DNA from: Pseudobutyrivibrio sp. ACV-2
Lineage (GTDB): Bacteria > Bacillota > Clostridia > Lachnospirales > Lachnospiraceae
NCBI RefSeq assembly: GCF_900107545.1
Contig: NZ_FNQZ01000009.1
Coordinates: 1 to 64,000, forward strand
DNA length: 64,000 nucleotides
Direction of reading: 5' to 3'
Under the pieces are notes generated by a model. The model had not been told where the DNA came from and searched no databases. It saw only the letters and a list, made by a program, of their open reading frames with translations. Every line of letters begins with the position of its first letter. Within the stretch, counting starts at the first letter, position 1. This document shows, piece after piece, positions 31,561-39,596 of the stretch. A program made the position numbers and the translations under genes.

Positions 31561-31606
31561 ATTATGCCAGAAATAAAAAAAGGACTTCGTAAAATCTACG
31601 AAGTCC
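31561..31606 (-). promoter_or_regulatory. Island control element, copy 9 (right border)
   Basis: The palindrome at 31582-31606 lies 21 bp after the stop of the chromosomal Na/Pi cotransporter gene, with a T7 run and TGGCATAAT (31561-31569) following on the minus strand at 28 bp. It is the rightmost copy and marks the edge of the island. Confidence 0.65.
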
Positions 31607-31627
31607 GAACCCTCTCATTAGGGATTC

Positions 31628-33250
31628 CTATTTATTTGTGTCTTTAAGTGCGTAAGCGATGTTGATAGCGTGGTCAGCGCATCGTTCGAGGTCGGTAACC
31701 ATATCTGAGAAAACAACACCAGCCATAGGCTCACATTTGTTTTCCATCAAACGCTCAACATGATGATTGATGAGCTGCTTTTCCTGTTTATCAACCTTGG
31801 CCTCAAGCTTTTCGATTTTTGGAAGATTCTCGTAATTTTCTGAAGTGAAAATATCGATTGCAAGTTCAACCTCTTCCATTGAATTATCTGCCATTTCCTT
31901 AAGCTCTTTGGCAGCCTTTTTGGAAAGCTTGGTCTTTTTGTTTTTCATGCGGGTTGCATATTCGATGATGTTTTCCGCATGGTCAGAAATACGTTCTATA
32001 TCTGTAACCGCAATAGTGATAGCTGAAATACGACGAAGCATTGCAGGTGTAAGGTTAAGAGTTTGAAGCTTGACCATGGCATCCTGAATTGCATGATTGA
32101 GGATATTTACTGTCTCCTCACGCTCCTCTACATCTTCTACTTTTTCAGGAGAATAATCGAAGAAGCAATCGATTGCCTTTTCAAAATTTTCTGCTGCGAT
32201 AGCGCCCATTCTGGCTGCCTCAAGCTGTGCCTGATGAATAGCCATGTTTGGTGGTACATTGCCCATCTGAGTCATAAATACAAGCTTGCGATCCTCTGCT
32301 GCTCTGGTTTCCTCAGGAAGCTCTGGGATAAACATGTATGTAAGCTTGATGATGTAGTCAGTGAATGGGAATATAATCAATACCGCAAGGATAGCAAAAA
32401 TCGTATGTGTGTTGGCTATCTGACGAGCCGGATCTGCCGATGTGGATCTAATCCAGCTGAGCAGTGGTGTTACGTTAATAATGACTACTATTATGGTAGC
32501 TCTGATAAGGTTGAATAATAAATTCAGGATGGCAGAACGCTTACCGTTTCTATTGGCTGTAAGTGATGCTAAAAGGTTTGGTGTAACAGAACCGATAGCA
32601 GCACCAATTACAAGATATACAGCCTGATTATAATTCAATATTCCCTGAACAACAAAAGCCTGGAAGATAACTGTTGATGATGATGAACTCTGCAATAAAG
32701 CAGTGAACAAAATACCAAATATCAATAAAATAAATGGATTGTTCATGCCACTTAAGAATTCTTTGAACGCAGGTAATTCCTTAAGTGGTGCAATGGCTGC
32801 CTTCATAATAGTTATACCCTGAAAGAGCATACCAAAGCCCATGATAACTGTACCTATATGCTTTACCAGATCCTTTTTCATAAATAGATACATTACTGCA
32901 CCAGAAAAAAGTAAAAATGGTGTGAATGTAGCAATATTAAAGGCTGTAATCTGTGCTGTGATTGTGGTACCGATGTTGGCGCCAAGAATAACTCCAATAG
33001 CCTGTGCCAGCGTCATCATGCCCGAGTTTACGAAGCCGATAACCATGACATCAGTGGCTGAAGAGCTCTGAACAAGGACTGTCATAAGAAGTCCTACCAA
33101 GACAGCTACTGCTCTGTTAGTAGTAGCTTTTTCCAAGATAACTTGAAGATTATCACCGCAGCTATTTTTGAGGCCAGTGGACATAATGGACATTCCATAT
33201 AAAAATAAGCCCACTCCACCTAACAGTGATAATAATTGTGCAATTGTCAT
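31628..33250 (-). CDS. Na+/phosphate cotransporter family protein with PhoU-like domain
   Basis: 540 aa. Two inverted Na_Pi_cotrans repeats carry the signature Q-S-S-S-A-T near residue 61 and Q-S-S-S-S-S near 187, within about eight membrane helices. From about residue 340 a soluble PhoU-like helical domain follows (I-A-V-T-D-I-E-R-I-S-D-H-A-E, then D-M-V-T-D-L-E-R-C-A-D-H-A). Members import phosphate with sodium. Ordinary chromosomal gene; not part of the island. Confidence 0.9.
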   Translation of the reverse strand: MTIAQLLSLLGGVGLFLYGMSIMSTGLKNSCGDNLQVILEKATTNRAVAVLVGLLMTVLVQSSSATDVMVIGFVNSGMMTLAQAIGVILGANIGTTITAQITAFNIATFTPFLLFSGAVMYLFMKKDLVKHIGTVIMGFGMLFQGITIMKAAIAPLKELPAFKEFLSGMNNPFILLIFGILFTALLQSSSSSTVIFQAFVVQGILNYNQAVYLVIGAAIGSVTPNLLASLTANRNGKRSAILNLLFNLIRATIIVVIINVTPLLSWIRSTSADPARQIANTHTIFAILAVLIIFPFTDYIIKLTYMFIPELPEETRAAEDRKLVFMTQMGNVPPNMAIHQAQLEAARMGAIAAENFEKAIDCFFDYSPEKVEDVEEREETVNILNHAIQDAMVKLQTLNLTPAMLRRISAITIAVTDIERISDHAENIIEYATRMKNKKTKLSKKAAKELKEMADNSMEEVELAIDIFTSENYENLPKIEKLEAKVDKQEKQLINHHVERLMENKCEPMAGVVFSDMVTDLERCADHAINIAYALKDTNK

Positions 33251-33390
33251 TTATTTTCTCCTTTTACCTACCGTACTTTTCCTTCACGAAAAGTAAATAC
33301 TCTTTTCCTCTCTTGCGTCCGTAGATAATATTATCAAAAACGAATAGAAAAGTCTAAAGATTTATCAATTATTGTTATTAAAAATAACTA

Positions 33391-34623
33391 TTAAATATAG
33401 GCCTTAATGAATATTCCGTCTTCGCGATATTCTTCTGATATTAGTTCGCCATTTTCACGGATTTTAGCAATTGAGCCAGCCTCAGTGTATGGCACCAGCT
33501 TTTCAACATACTGCTTGCCATCTCTAAGAAGCTCCGCCAAAATCTCTTTTACTCTATCCAAACCTTTTCCGGTTTTAATCGATGTATGTACGGTATAATC
33601 AGCTCGCAAATCATGATAATCGTGTTCATCATCAACTTTGTCTACCTTATTAAAGATAGTTACAACAGGCTTGTTGCACACTCCAAGCTTATCTAAAGTC
33701 TCGTAGACAATTTCCATCTGTCTATCCATCTGAGGATTGCTCACATCCACAACATGGATGATATAATCTGCGTATTTTGCTTCCTCCAAGGTACTTTTGA
33801 AGGCATCCACCAGGTGATGTGGCAATTTTCGAATAAAGCCTACTGTATCTGTAAGAAGGAGCTTTTGATCATTGTCCAATAAAAGCTCTCTAGTAGTAGG
33901 GTCGAGTGTAGCAAAAAGAGCATCCCACTCCAAAATGTTGGCATCTGTCATCTTGTTCAAAAATGATGATTTGCCTGCGTTTGTATATCCTACGATAGCA
34001 GCTACAGGAACTCCGTTTCGCTGACGTTTCGCCCTAGTGATTTCACGGTGGGATACCACATCAGCAAGCTCTTTTTTCAGCTGTGTGATACGTCCAGCGA
34101 TAAGACGTTTGTCCATTTCAAGCTTTTTCTCACCAGGACCACGGGTACCGATTGCACCGCCACCTCCGGCAGCAGTACCACCCACTCTGGACATATTTTT
34201 TCCAAAGCCTGTCAAACGAGTCATCTCATATCTAAGCTGAGCCAACTCTACCTGAATCTTACCCTCGGCAGTGCCTGCTCTGGCTGCAAAAATATCCAAA
34301 ATCACAAGGGTTCTATCCATAACCTTTGTGTCTAATGCATCTGCAAGATTTCTCATTTGAGCAGGAGTAAGCTCATCATCGCAAACTATGCCTGTGGCTT
34401 CTGTTTCCCATATTAAATCTGCAATTTCCTGTACCTTGCCTGAGCCTACGTAGGTGCCCGGATTGCGACGTTCAAGATTTTGAATCACCTGACCTACTAC
34501 TTCAGCTCCTGCAGTTTTACACAAGTCCTTGAGCTCCTCAAGGGAATCCTTCGCCTCAGCTTCCTCTCCCTCGTTGACTGCTACAAGTATTACTTTTTCT
34601 ATTATTTTATCTGTACTTACCAT
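33391..34623 (-). CDS. hflX: GTPase HflX
   Basis: 410 aa, normal length. The N-terminal HflX domain holds G-T-Y-V-G-S-G-K-V and M-D-R-T-L-V-I-L-D-I-F; a Gly-rich linker reads G-G-T-A-A-G-G-G-G-A-I-G; the G domain has G-Y-T-N-A-G-K-S-S near residue 207, L-L-T-D-T-V-G-F-I near 255 and F-N-K-V-D-K near 325. HflX splits stalled ribosomes under stress. Single gene with its own upstream region. Confidence 0.95.
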   Translation of the reverse strand: MVSTDKIIEKVILVAVNEGEEAEAKDSLEELKDLCKTAGAEVVGQVIQNLERRNPGTYVGSGKVQEIADLIWETEATGIVCDDELTPAQMRNLADALDTKVMDRTLVILDIFAARAGTAEGKIQVELAQLRYEMTRLTGFGKNMSRVGGTAAGGGGAIGTRGPGEKKLEMDKRLIAGRITQLKKELADVVSHREITRAKRQRNGVPVAAIVGYTNAGKSSFLNKMTDANILEWDALFATLDPTTRELLLDNDQKLLLTDTVGFIRKLPHHLVDAFKSTLEEAKYADYIIHVVDVSNPQMDRQMEIVYETLDKLGVCNKPVVTIFNKVDKVDDEHDYHDLRADYTVHTSIKTGKGLDRVKEILAELLRDGKQYVEKLVPYTEAGSIAKIRENGELISEEYREDGIFIKAYI

Positions 34624-34767
34624 ATGTATTCCTTCTATATTAATTCAATTCGATTGTATCATACATATGCGTAGGAATACTATTACAAATAACGGTAAAA
34701 ATTGTGTAAATATATTGACAGTTCAATATTTATGATGTATTTTCTATTTGAATTAATTAAATAATTT

Positions 34768-34845
34768 TGCTAGGGGCGCATTTTTGCTGAGAGGTGATTC
34801 ACCGACCCTTAATACTTGAACTGGATAATACCAGCGTAAGGAAGC
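34768..34845 (+). ncRNA. TPP riboswitch (THI element)
   Basis: The conserved elements are in order: GGGGCGC near 34773, GCTGAGAGG near 34786, ACCCTT near 34805, CTGGATAATACCAGCGTA near 34821 and AGGAAGC. It precedes the thiamine transporter gene and is expected to shut it off when thiamine pyrophosphate is bound. Confidence 0.95.
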
Positions 34846-34851
34846 TTTTTA

Positions 34852-34888
34852 CGATCTCCTAGCATGTGTATGAAGGGAGATTTTTTTT
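34852..34888 (+). terminator. Riboswitch expression platform: terminator that contains the thiT ribosome binding site
   Basis: ATCTCCT pairs with GGGAGAT across a 14-base loop and is followed by T8, ending directly at the thiT ATG. The 3' arm AAGGGAGA is also the ribosome binding site, so the same helix can stop transcription and hide the site. Confidence 0.8.
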
Positions 34889-35461
34889 ATGATTAACCAC
34901 GTTTCATCAGATGAAAAAGTAAAGGTTACTTTTACTGCGAAACAACTTGCCTTTTGTGCCGTTTCTATGGCACTGGCTTTCGTGCTTTCCAACATTAAAA
35001 TTTTCAAGTTTCCTACTGGTGGCTCTATCACAGCATTTTCTATGCTTGTAGCTTGCCTCCCTGGATTCTTCTTCGGTCCTCTCGTAGGCATCGTAACCGG
35101 CGTTGCCTACGGACTGTTAAATCTTATTGTGGATCCATATATCCTATTTCCTGCTCAGGTTATTGTAGATTACATACTTGCTTTTGGCGCGCTAGGCTTA
35201 TCAGGCATTTTTTCAAATTCAAAGTATGGTCTCATTAAGGGCTACATTGCTGGTGTTCTTGGACGTTATGTATTTGCAGTAATTTCCGGATGGATTTTCT
35301 TTGGCGAATGGGCTTGGGAAGGTTGGAATCCTCTGGCATATTCTTTAGCTTACAATGCAATCTATATTTTTGCCGAAGCTGGAGTAACTATCGTAGTTCT
35401 TTGTCTTCCACCTGTACGCGCACTTATGAGCAAGCTTAAAAATATGGCTATAGGTAACTAA
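34889..35461 (+). CDS. thiT: Thiamine transporter ThiT (ECF S component)
   Basis: 190 aa with six hydrophobic segments. The ThiT pattern is visible: F-P-T-G-G-S-I-T near residue 33, L-P-G-F-F-F-G-P-L-V-G near 48, Y-I-L-F-P-A-Q-V-I-V-D-Y near 77, and the F-F-G-E-W-A-W-E-G-W-N-P segment near 134 whose aromatic residues bind thiamine in the family. It works with a shared ECF energizing module encoded elsewhere. Controlled by the TPP riboswitch just upstream. Confidence 0.95.
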   Translation: MINHVSSDEKVKVTFTAKQLAFCAVSMALAFVLSNIKIFKFPTGGSITAFSMLVACLPGFFFGPLVGIVTGVAYGLLNLIVDPYILFPAQVIVDYILAFGALGLSGIFSNSKYGLIKGYIAGVLGRYVFAVISGWIFFGEWAWEGWNPLAYSLAYNAIYIFAEAGVTIVVLCLPPVRALMSKLKNMAIGN

Positions 35462-35507
35462 TTCATTTTAGTTTTGCCTTTTGCCCCAATAAATATTTGC
35501 ATAATAA

Positions 35508-35541
35508 AATCCCCCTTACCATAGCGGCAAGGGGGATTTTT
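35508..35541 (+). terminator. Terminator after thiT
   Basis: AATCCCCCTT pairs with AAGGGGGATT and is followed by TTTG. On the minus strand it can also end the convergent phosphorylase gene. Confidence 0.85.
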
Positions 35542-35549
35542 GATAACTA

Positions 35550-37196
35550 TTATTTAATTATCTGATACTCATAAGTAGCAAAATCTGCCTTAAGAGTGAT
35601 GGTGTCATCTCCCTTAGTCCATGTAAAGGAAACAACTGATCCTTCTGTTTCAATGTTAAGCTTGCTGTCAAATCCAAATGCTGGATGAGACTTTCTAAGC
35701 TGTAACAATTCAATCTGATTCTTAACTACTTCCTTCTGAAGCTGTGATTCAATCTGCTCCATAGAAAGGTTTGTTCTGTTGATTTCTTTGTGACCGCCTG
35801 CACCAGCGCGAGCTACTGCTTCGTGGTCATTCTTTCCTGCGAACAAATCAAGGTACCATACCTGTGGTTTACCTGGCATGAACATCTGAATTGCTCTAGC
35901 GAAGAGCATCTTCTTGTCGTCCTCACCAAGTGCGCTATAGTATGTAGCGTTTACCTGATAGTACATGTTCTTTGCGCCGTGAAGATCCTTTACAAAGCCG
36001 CCTCTTGCAACAATAGTATCGATTAATTCCTGAATCTCTTCCTCTGGGAGAAGTCCCTTAAGATCAAGAAGAGGAATACCATCGTGGCAACCAAGCATGT
36101 TTACAACGCGGATATCGTTGTCTACAAGTTCCTTTGCCCACTCGATAAGCTTTTCAGGGTTCTTTTTCTCGATAGCGTAGATAAGAAGTCCTGGAAGGAA
36201 GAAGTCGTATGTCATGTAGCCCTTCTTTGCTACAAGATCGTAAATCTTCTCTCCGTAGCTTGCATGAATTTCAGGAAGAAGTGTTACCTGATTCTTGTCT
36301 GCAAGCTCCTTAACCTTCTGTAATAAATCCCATGTACCTGGGTCATTAAGGAAGTTCTTAAGACCTGGCTCCTTTGGAGCGTAGGCAAATGCATCGAGAC
36401 GAACGATTTTAGCACCATATGATGATAAAGTCTTAAGAGTGTTTTCGTAGAATTCCCAAACAAGTGGAGACTTAATGTTTAAGTCCATCTGTCCTAAGTA
36501 TCTACGGCTGCTCTCTAAGAGCTCTACTACCTGCGCGCGATACTGCTCGTATTTACCAAGCTGTAAATCAGCTACTGCGCAGCCCTCAGAAATCTGAGAG
36601 TTTACACATTCAGCTAAACGTCCTGCTGCAACGTACTGAATATCCATTACTTCCATAAGGTCCTCAGCCTCTAAAGACTTGTAGCGAACCTCCTGGTAGA
36701 ATGTGTTCCAATAAGGAACGTTACGTCCATCAGGGAATCTAACCATAAGGATTGGTAAACCTGGCTTGCGGAAGAACATATCCTTGATGTACTTTTCGTC
36801 TGGCTGAATGTAGCCAGCTTCAGTCATCTCTCCGCAGCCTTCCCAAAACTTGTTCCAGTCAATAAAGAAATCTTTATATTTGGACTTTTCACCATTTTTG
36901 ATGATATCCTGAAACTCTTTTGAAAGAACAGAAGCGTGATTTAAGATGAAGTCGAGCTTAAGGTCAATATCCATTCCCTTAATGTCCTCGATAGCCTGAC
37001 GGCTGCCAAGCTCTTCATTAATTCCGTAATCAATTACAGAGAAGCCTCTGTCCAAATCTGTATTAAAAATACTTGGAAGGATGTAGAAAGACTCAAATGT
37101 GTCCTTTAATTCATCCTTCTTCAAAACCTTTACAATGTCGTCAAGTGTGCCACCCATAGAATCTGGGTAGGCATTCAGCATAGGGCCGTTACTCAT
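35550..37196 (-). CDS. GH13_18 phosphorylase (sucrose-phosphorylase-like)
   Basis: 548 aa. GH13 catalytic residues are visible: nucleophile Asp in V-R-L-D-A-F-A-Y near residue 262, acid/base Glu in L-L-P-E-I-H near 300, and stabilizing Asp in G-C-H-D-G-I near 360. The N-terminus M-S-N-G-P-M-L-N-A-Y-P-D-S matches subfamily GH13_18. These enzymes phosphorolyse sucrose, sucrose-6-phosphate or glucosylglycerate, giving glucose-1-phosphate; which one is not decided by these motifs. The adjacent kinase may handle the second product. Confidence 0.85.
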   Translation of the reverse strand: MSNGPMLNAYPDSMGGTLDDIVKVLKKDELKDTFESFYILPSIFNTDLDRGFSVIDYGINEELGSRQAIEDIKGMDIDLKLDFILNHASVLSKEFQDIIKNGEKSKYKDFFIDWNKFWEGCGEMTEAGYIQPDEKYIKDMFFRKPGLPILMVRFPDGRNVPYWNTFYQEVRYKSLEAEDLMEVMDIQYVAAGRLAECVNSQISEGCAVADLQLGKYEQYRAQVVELLESSRRYLGQMDLNIKSPLVWEFYENTLKTLSSYGAKIVRLDAFAYAPKEPGLKNFLNDPGTWDLLQKVKELADKNQVTLLPEIHASYGEKIYDLVAKKGYMTYDFFLPGLLIYAIEKKNPEKLIEWAKELVDNDIRVVNMLGCHDGIPLLDLKGLLPEEEIQELIDTIVARGGFVKDLHGAKNMYYQVNATYYSALGEDDKKMLFARAIQMFMPGKPQVWYLDLFAGKNDHEAVARAGAGGHKEINRTNLSMEQIESQLQKEVVKNQIELLQLRKSHPAFGFDSKLNIETEGSVVSFTWTKGDDTITLKADFATYEYQIIK

Positions 37197-37216
37197 TTTA
37201 TACCTCCAAATAGTGT

Positions 37217-37346
37217 GCTGGTGCCGTAGTCTTTGGCTCGCCAGTTACGGATACAAGCCTTAATATCTCTACAGTCGGCTAGGAATGCCTCCTTTAAGAG
37301 ATATTAATGCTTGTCTCCTACTGGCTCCTCTTTACTGTGGACCAGC
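37217..37346 (-). repeat. Nested long hairpin, copy 1
   Basis: The inner arms ACAAGCCTTAATATCTCT (37252-) and AGAGATATTAATGCTTGT (37297-37314) are flanked by imperfect outer arms GCTGGTGCCGTAG (37217-) and CTGTGGACCAGC (to 37346). The inner loop, CTACAGTCGGCTAGGAATGCC and what follows, recurs almost unchanged in the hairpin at 38482-38569. No U-tract. It fills the gap between the kinase and phosphorylase genes. Confidence 0.65.
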
Positions 37347-37370
37347 GTGAATTATTACCATACGTATTAA

Positions 37371-38273
37371 TTATTTGTTCATTAGAGCTTTATATTCGTC
37401 GAACGAAAGGAGCTCTCCTGCTTTTGAAAGTATAATCTTTGCCTTGTGTGCCTGTGACGCAAGAAGATTCTGCTCGAGTTCAAGAACTAACATTGTGAAT
37501 GCACTATCAGTTTTGCCATCGCGGTTACGAGCTCTGCGGTGAGCAAGTGTTTCCTCTGGTGTACTGTTGAGAAGGATAGGAATATCTACACCTTCATAGT
37601 GATCACTGTTACCATGTGTCCATTCAATTACTAGAACCTTAATTGTTGAAAAATCAACTTCTTCATACCAAAGTTCAGAGTCTGTTCTGCCCATTCTCTT
37701 AAGGTAGATTTTATCCTGACCAGACTTGAATGCTTTTACAATACCAGATACCTCATCGAAATCGATTTCATTGCTGGTGCCAAGATATCCTTCAAGACCC
37801 TTACGACCTGCTTCAAGATAAGCTGCTGCCCAAGGACATTCTGATACGTGATCTGCGGATGCATCAGTTTCCTCCTGCTGCCACTTACGAATTGTGTCGA
37901 AGTGTTCCATTGTGCCTTCGCCAGCTTTAACTAAGCCTCTAACGCCTGCGGTGCGGAAGATGCGAAGACGCTCTGCGTCATTGTACATAGGAATACGTCT
38001 TGGATAGTTGTCGCCTGACATGGTGTAAGCTCCGATGCCCTGCTCGTTAAGGAAGTAGCTGATAAGAGATGCGGTCTCTGATTTACCTACTCCTGAGCCA
38101 CCACAAACTGTGATAACTGCCTTTCCATCCTTTGCGAGAACTTCATCAAGCTGACCCTTAAGAGTCTCCATGATGAGCTGTGCCTTTTTAACGTGCTCCT
38201 CGCCAATTTCTACCTTGTCACCTGGCATATCGCCATGTGGTATATTCTCGTATTGTTTAAGATCAATAGCCAT
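37371..38273 (-). CDS. P-loop kinase (APS/uridine kinase-like), substrate unknown
   Basis: 300 aa from the ATG at 38271-38273; a TTG nine bases upstream is the alternative. Walker A V-C-G-G-S-G-V-G-K-S-E near residue 56, a D-N-Y-P-R-R segment near 90 as in uridine-kinase-like enzymes, and a V-L-V-I-E-W-T-H-G Walker B strand near 206. The family is often labelled adenylylsulfate kinase by homology, but nothing in the context concerns sulfate. Placed directly upstream of the GH13_18 phosphorylase, it more likely phosphorylates that enzyme's released acceptor. That is inference from context. Confidence 0.7.
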   Translation of the reverse strand: MAIDLKQYENIPHGDMPGDKVEIGEEHVKKAQLIMETLKGQLDEVLAKDGKAVITVCGGSGVGKSETASLISYFLNEQGIGAYTMSGDNYPRRIPMYNDAERLRIFRTAGVRGLVKAGEGTMEHFDTIRKWQQEETDASADHVSECPWAAAYLEAGRKGLEGYLGTSNEIDFDEVSGIVKAFKSGQDKIYLKRMGRTDSELWYEEVDFSTIKVLVIEWTHGNSDHYEGVDIPILLNSTPEETLAHRRARNRDGKTDSAFTMLVLELEQNLLASQAHKAKIILSKAGELLSFDEYKALMNK

Positions 38274-38333
38274 AATAATCAAAATCCTCCTATTAAAACA
38301 TTTGATATAAACAACACGTCAAACAGTATACAC

Positions 38334-38361
38334 AAAAAAAAAGGAGTGGGAAACTCCTTTT
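38334..38361 (-). terminator. Terminator upstream of the kinase gene
   Basis: On the minus strand AAAGGAGT pairs with ACTCCTTT, followed by a long T run. It ends transcription coming from the binding-protein gene at 38592. Confidence 0.8.
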
Positions 38362-38419
38362 ATCTGTTTTCTATATTTTAACTAAAAAAGTCGTGATAAT
38401 AACCAAGAGAATGGACATG

Positions 38420-38485
38420 TTGTAATCTTGAATGATTTAGGCTGTGTGCATCTTGTAATATTGAATGATTTAGGCTGTGTGCATC
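38420..38485. repeat. Two tandem 33-bp units
   Basis: Two copies of a unit starting TTGTAATCTTGAATGATT, ending GTGTGCATC, differ at one base. A third partial unit (TTGTTAC) leads into the neighbouring hairpin. Non-coding. Confidence 0.85.
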
Positions 38486-38569
38486 TTGTTACGCTAACAA
38501 ATTTAGGATCTCTACGGTCGGCTGGGAACGCCTCCCTTAAGAGACCCTAAGTTTGTTAGCTACAAGATG
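38482..38569 (-). repeat. Nested long hairpin, copy 2
   Basis: Arms CATCTTGTTACGCTAACAAA (38482-) and the matching TTTGTTAGCTACAAGATG (to 38569) enclose ATCTCTACGGTCGGCTGG and AAGAGACC. The central sequence is shared with 37217-37346. It starts 23 bp after the stop of the binding-protein gene. Confidence 0.65.
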
Positions 38570-38591
38570 TTCTTTAGTTTACAATGGAAAA

Positions 38592-39596
38592 TCACATATA
38601 GTCCTTTACGTTAGAAGCATCGACGGGTTCGAATGGGACCCAGACGTAGAGGCCATCTTCGCTGAGACCGTCTAGGCCTTCAACTTTTCCGTTCTTTACA
38701 ACTTGTTTAACTACCTGCGCTGCCATTTGAGCCTGGCCTACTGCAGATTGATAAACGGTGAATTGCATCTCGCCTTTGGCGATTGATTCACAGCCTGCGG
38801 TTGTTGCGTCAACACCTACTACAGGGATTTTATTTAAATCATAGCCTGCGGCCTTCATGGCTTCCACCACTCCCAGAGCCATGTCATCGTTGTTACAGAA
38901 TACAGCATCAAAGCTCTGGCCTGTCTGAAGGAATACATTAAATACGTATTCAGCTTCCTCAACGCTCCAATTTGCTGTGTCATCGAATACTATGTTTACA
39001 TCTACACCGTTTTCTCTCAGCCAGTTTTTAACTGAAAGGGAACGCTGTATTGCAGCGTTATGTGTAAGCTCGCCTCGTAATATAACAGCATTTATACTGC
39101 TTGGCTTACCTAACTTATTCCATACATACTCAGCTTGATATTCTCCTGCGGTGTATTCGTAGCTGCTGACTGCCATGTATTTATTTGCCTTAAGAAACTG
39201 CTCATCTGGCACACCATTTACATAAATGATAGGTAAATCGCCAGCCACCACCTCAAGCTGTAAGGCTGTTGCTCTATCTACCGGCAAGCACACTATTGCG
39301 TTATATCCAGACGAAACAGCATCTCTTATCTGCTCTACCTGATCATTTACACTTTCACATGGAGCGCCGATGTCAAGTGTCAAGCCTTCCTCTGCTGCAG
39401 CTTCCTGTAAACCATCCATCAACAGTTGCTTAAATGTATCTGAAGGAGGTCCAGAATATAATATCTTTATTCCACCTGCGTTGCCCGTTGATGCCCCTGA
39501 GTTTGAACTTCCACAACCTGCAAGCATCATGGCTGATGTCATTACGACTACAAGCATAAACCCGACTAGTTTCTTCAGACGTATATTAATCCTCAT
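38592..39596 (-). CDS. Sugar-type periplasmic binding lipoprotein, probably a chemoreceptor partner
   Basis: 334 aa from the ATG at 39594-39596, nine bases after GAGGAGG. Signal peptide with lipobox L-A-G-C near residue 28, then a type-1 (ribose/galactose-like) binding fold: [19 protein letters not shown] near 97, [12 protein letters not shown] near 235 and P-V-V-G-V-D-A near 260. No ABC permease or ATPase is adjacent. Instead its start overlaps the end of a chemotaxis receptor gene, so ligand-bound protein probably signals to that receptor. Confidence 0.85.
   Translation of the reverse strand: MRINIRLKKLVGFMLVVVMTSAMMLAGCGSSNSGASTGNAGGIKILYSGPPSDTFKQLLMDGLQEAAAEEGLTLDIGAPCESVNDQVEQIRDAVSSGYNAIVCLPVDRATALQLEVVAGDLPIIYVNGVPDEQFLKANKYMAVSSYEYTAGEYQAEYVWNKLGKPSSINAVILRGELTHNAAIQRSLSVKNWLRENGVDVNIVFDDTANWSVEEAEYVFNVFLQTGQSFDAVFCNNDDMALGVVEAMKAAGYDLNKIPVVGVDATTAGCESIAKGEMQFTVYQSAVGQAQMAAQVVKQVVKNGKVEGLDGLSEDGLYVWVPFEPVDASNVKDYM

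Noticed and set aside
421-31606. LexA/SOS boxes as the explanation for the repeated palindromes
   Set aside because: The core TTCGTAAAATTTACGAA does not fit the Gram-positive LexA pattern CGAACRNRYGTTYG.
1-31610. Integrative element with identifiable ends
   Set aside because: No integrase, relaxase, tRNA target or flanking direct repeat is visible; the left side runs off the window, so ends cannot be defined.
38620-38650. tRNA-like T-loop string ggttcgaat
   Set aside because: It lies inside the binding-protein coding sequence and no acceptor stem or anticodon arm surrounds it. I found no tRNA or rRNA in the window.
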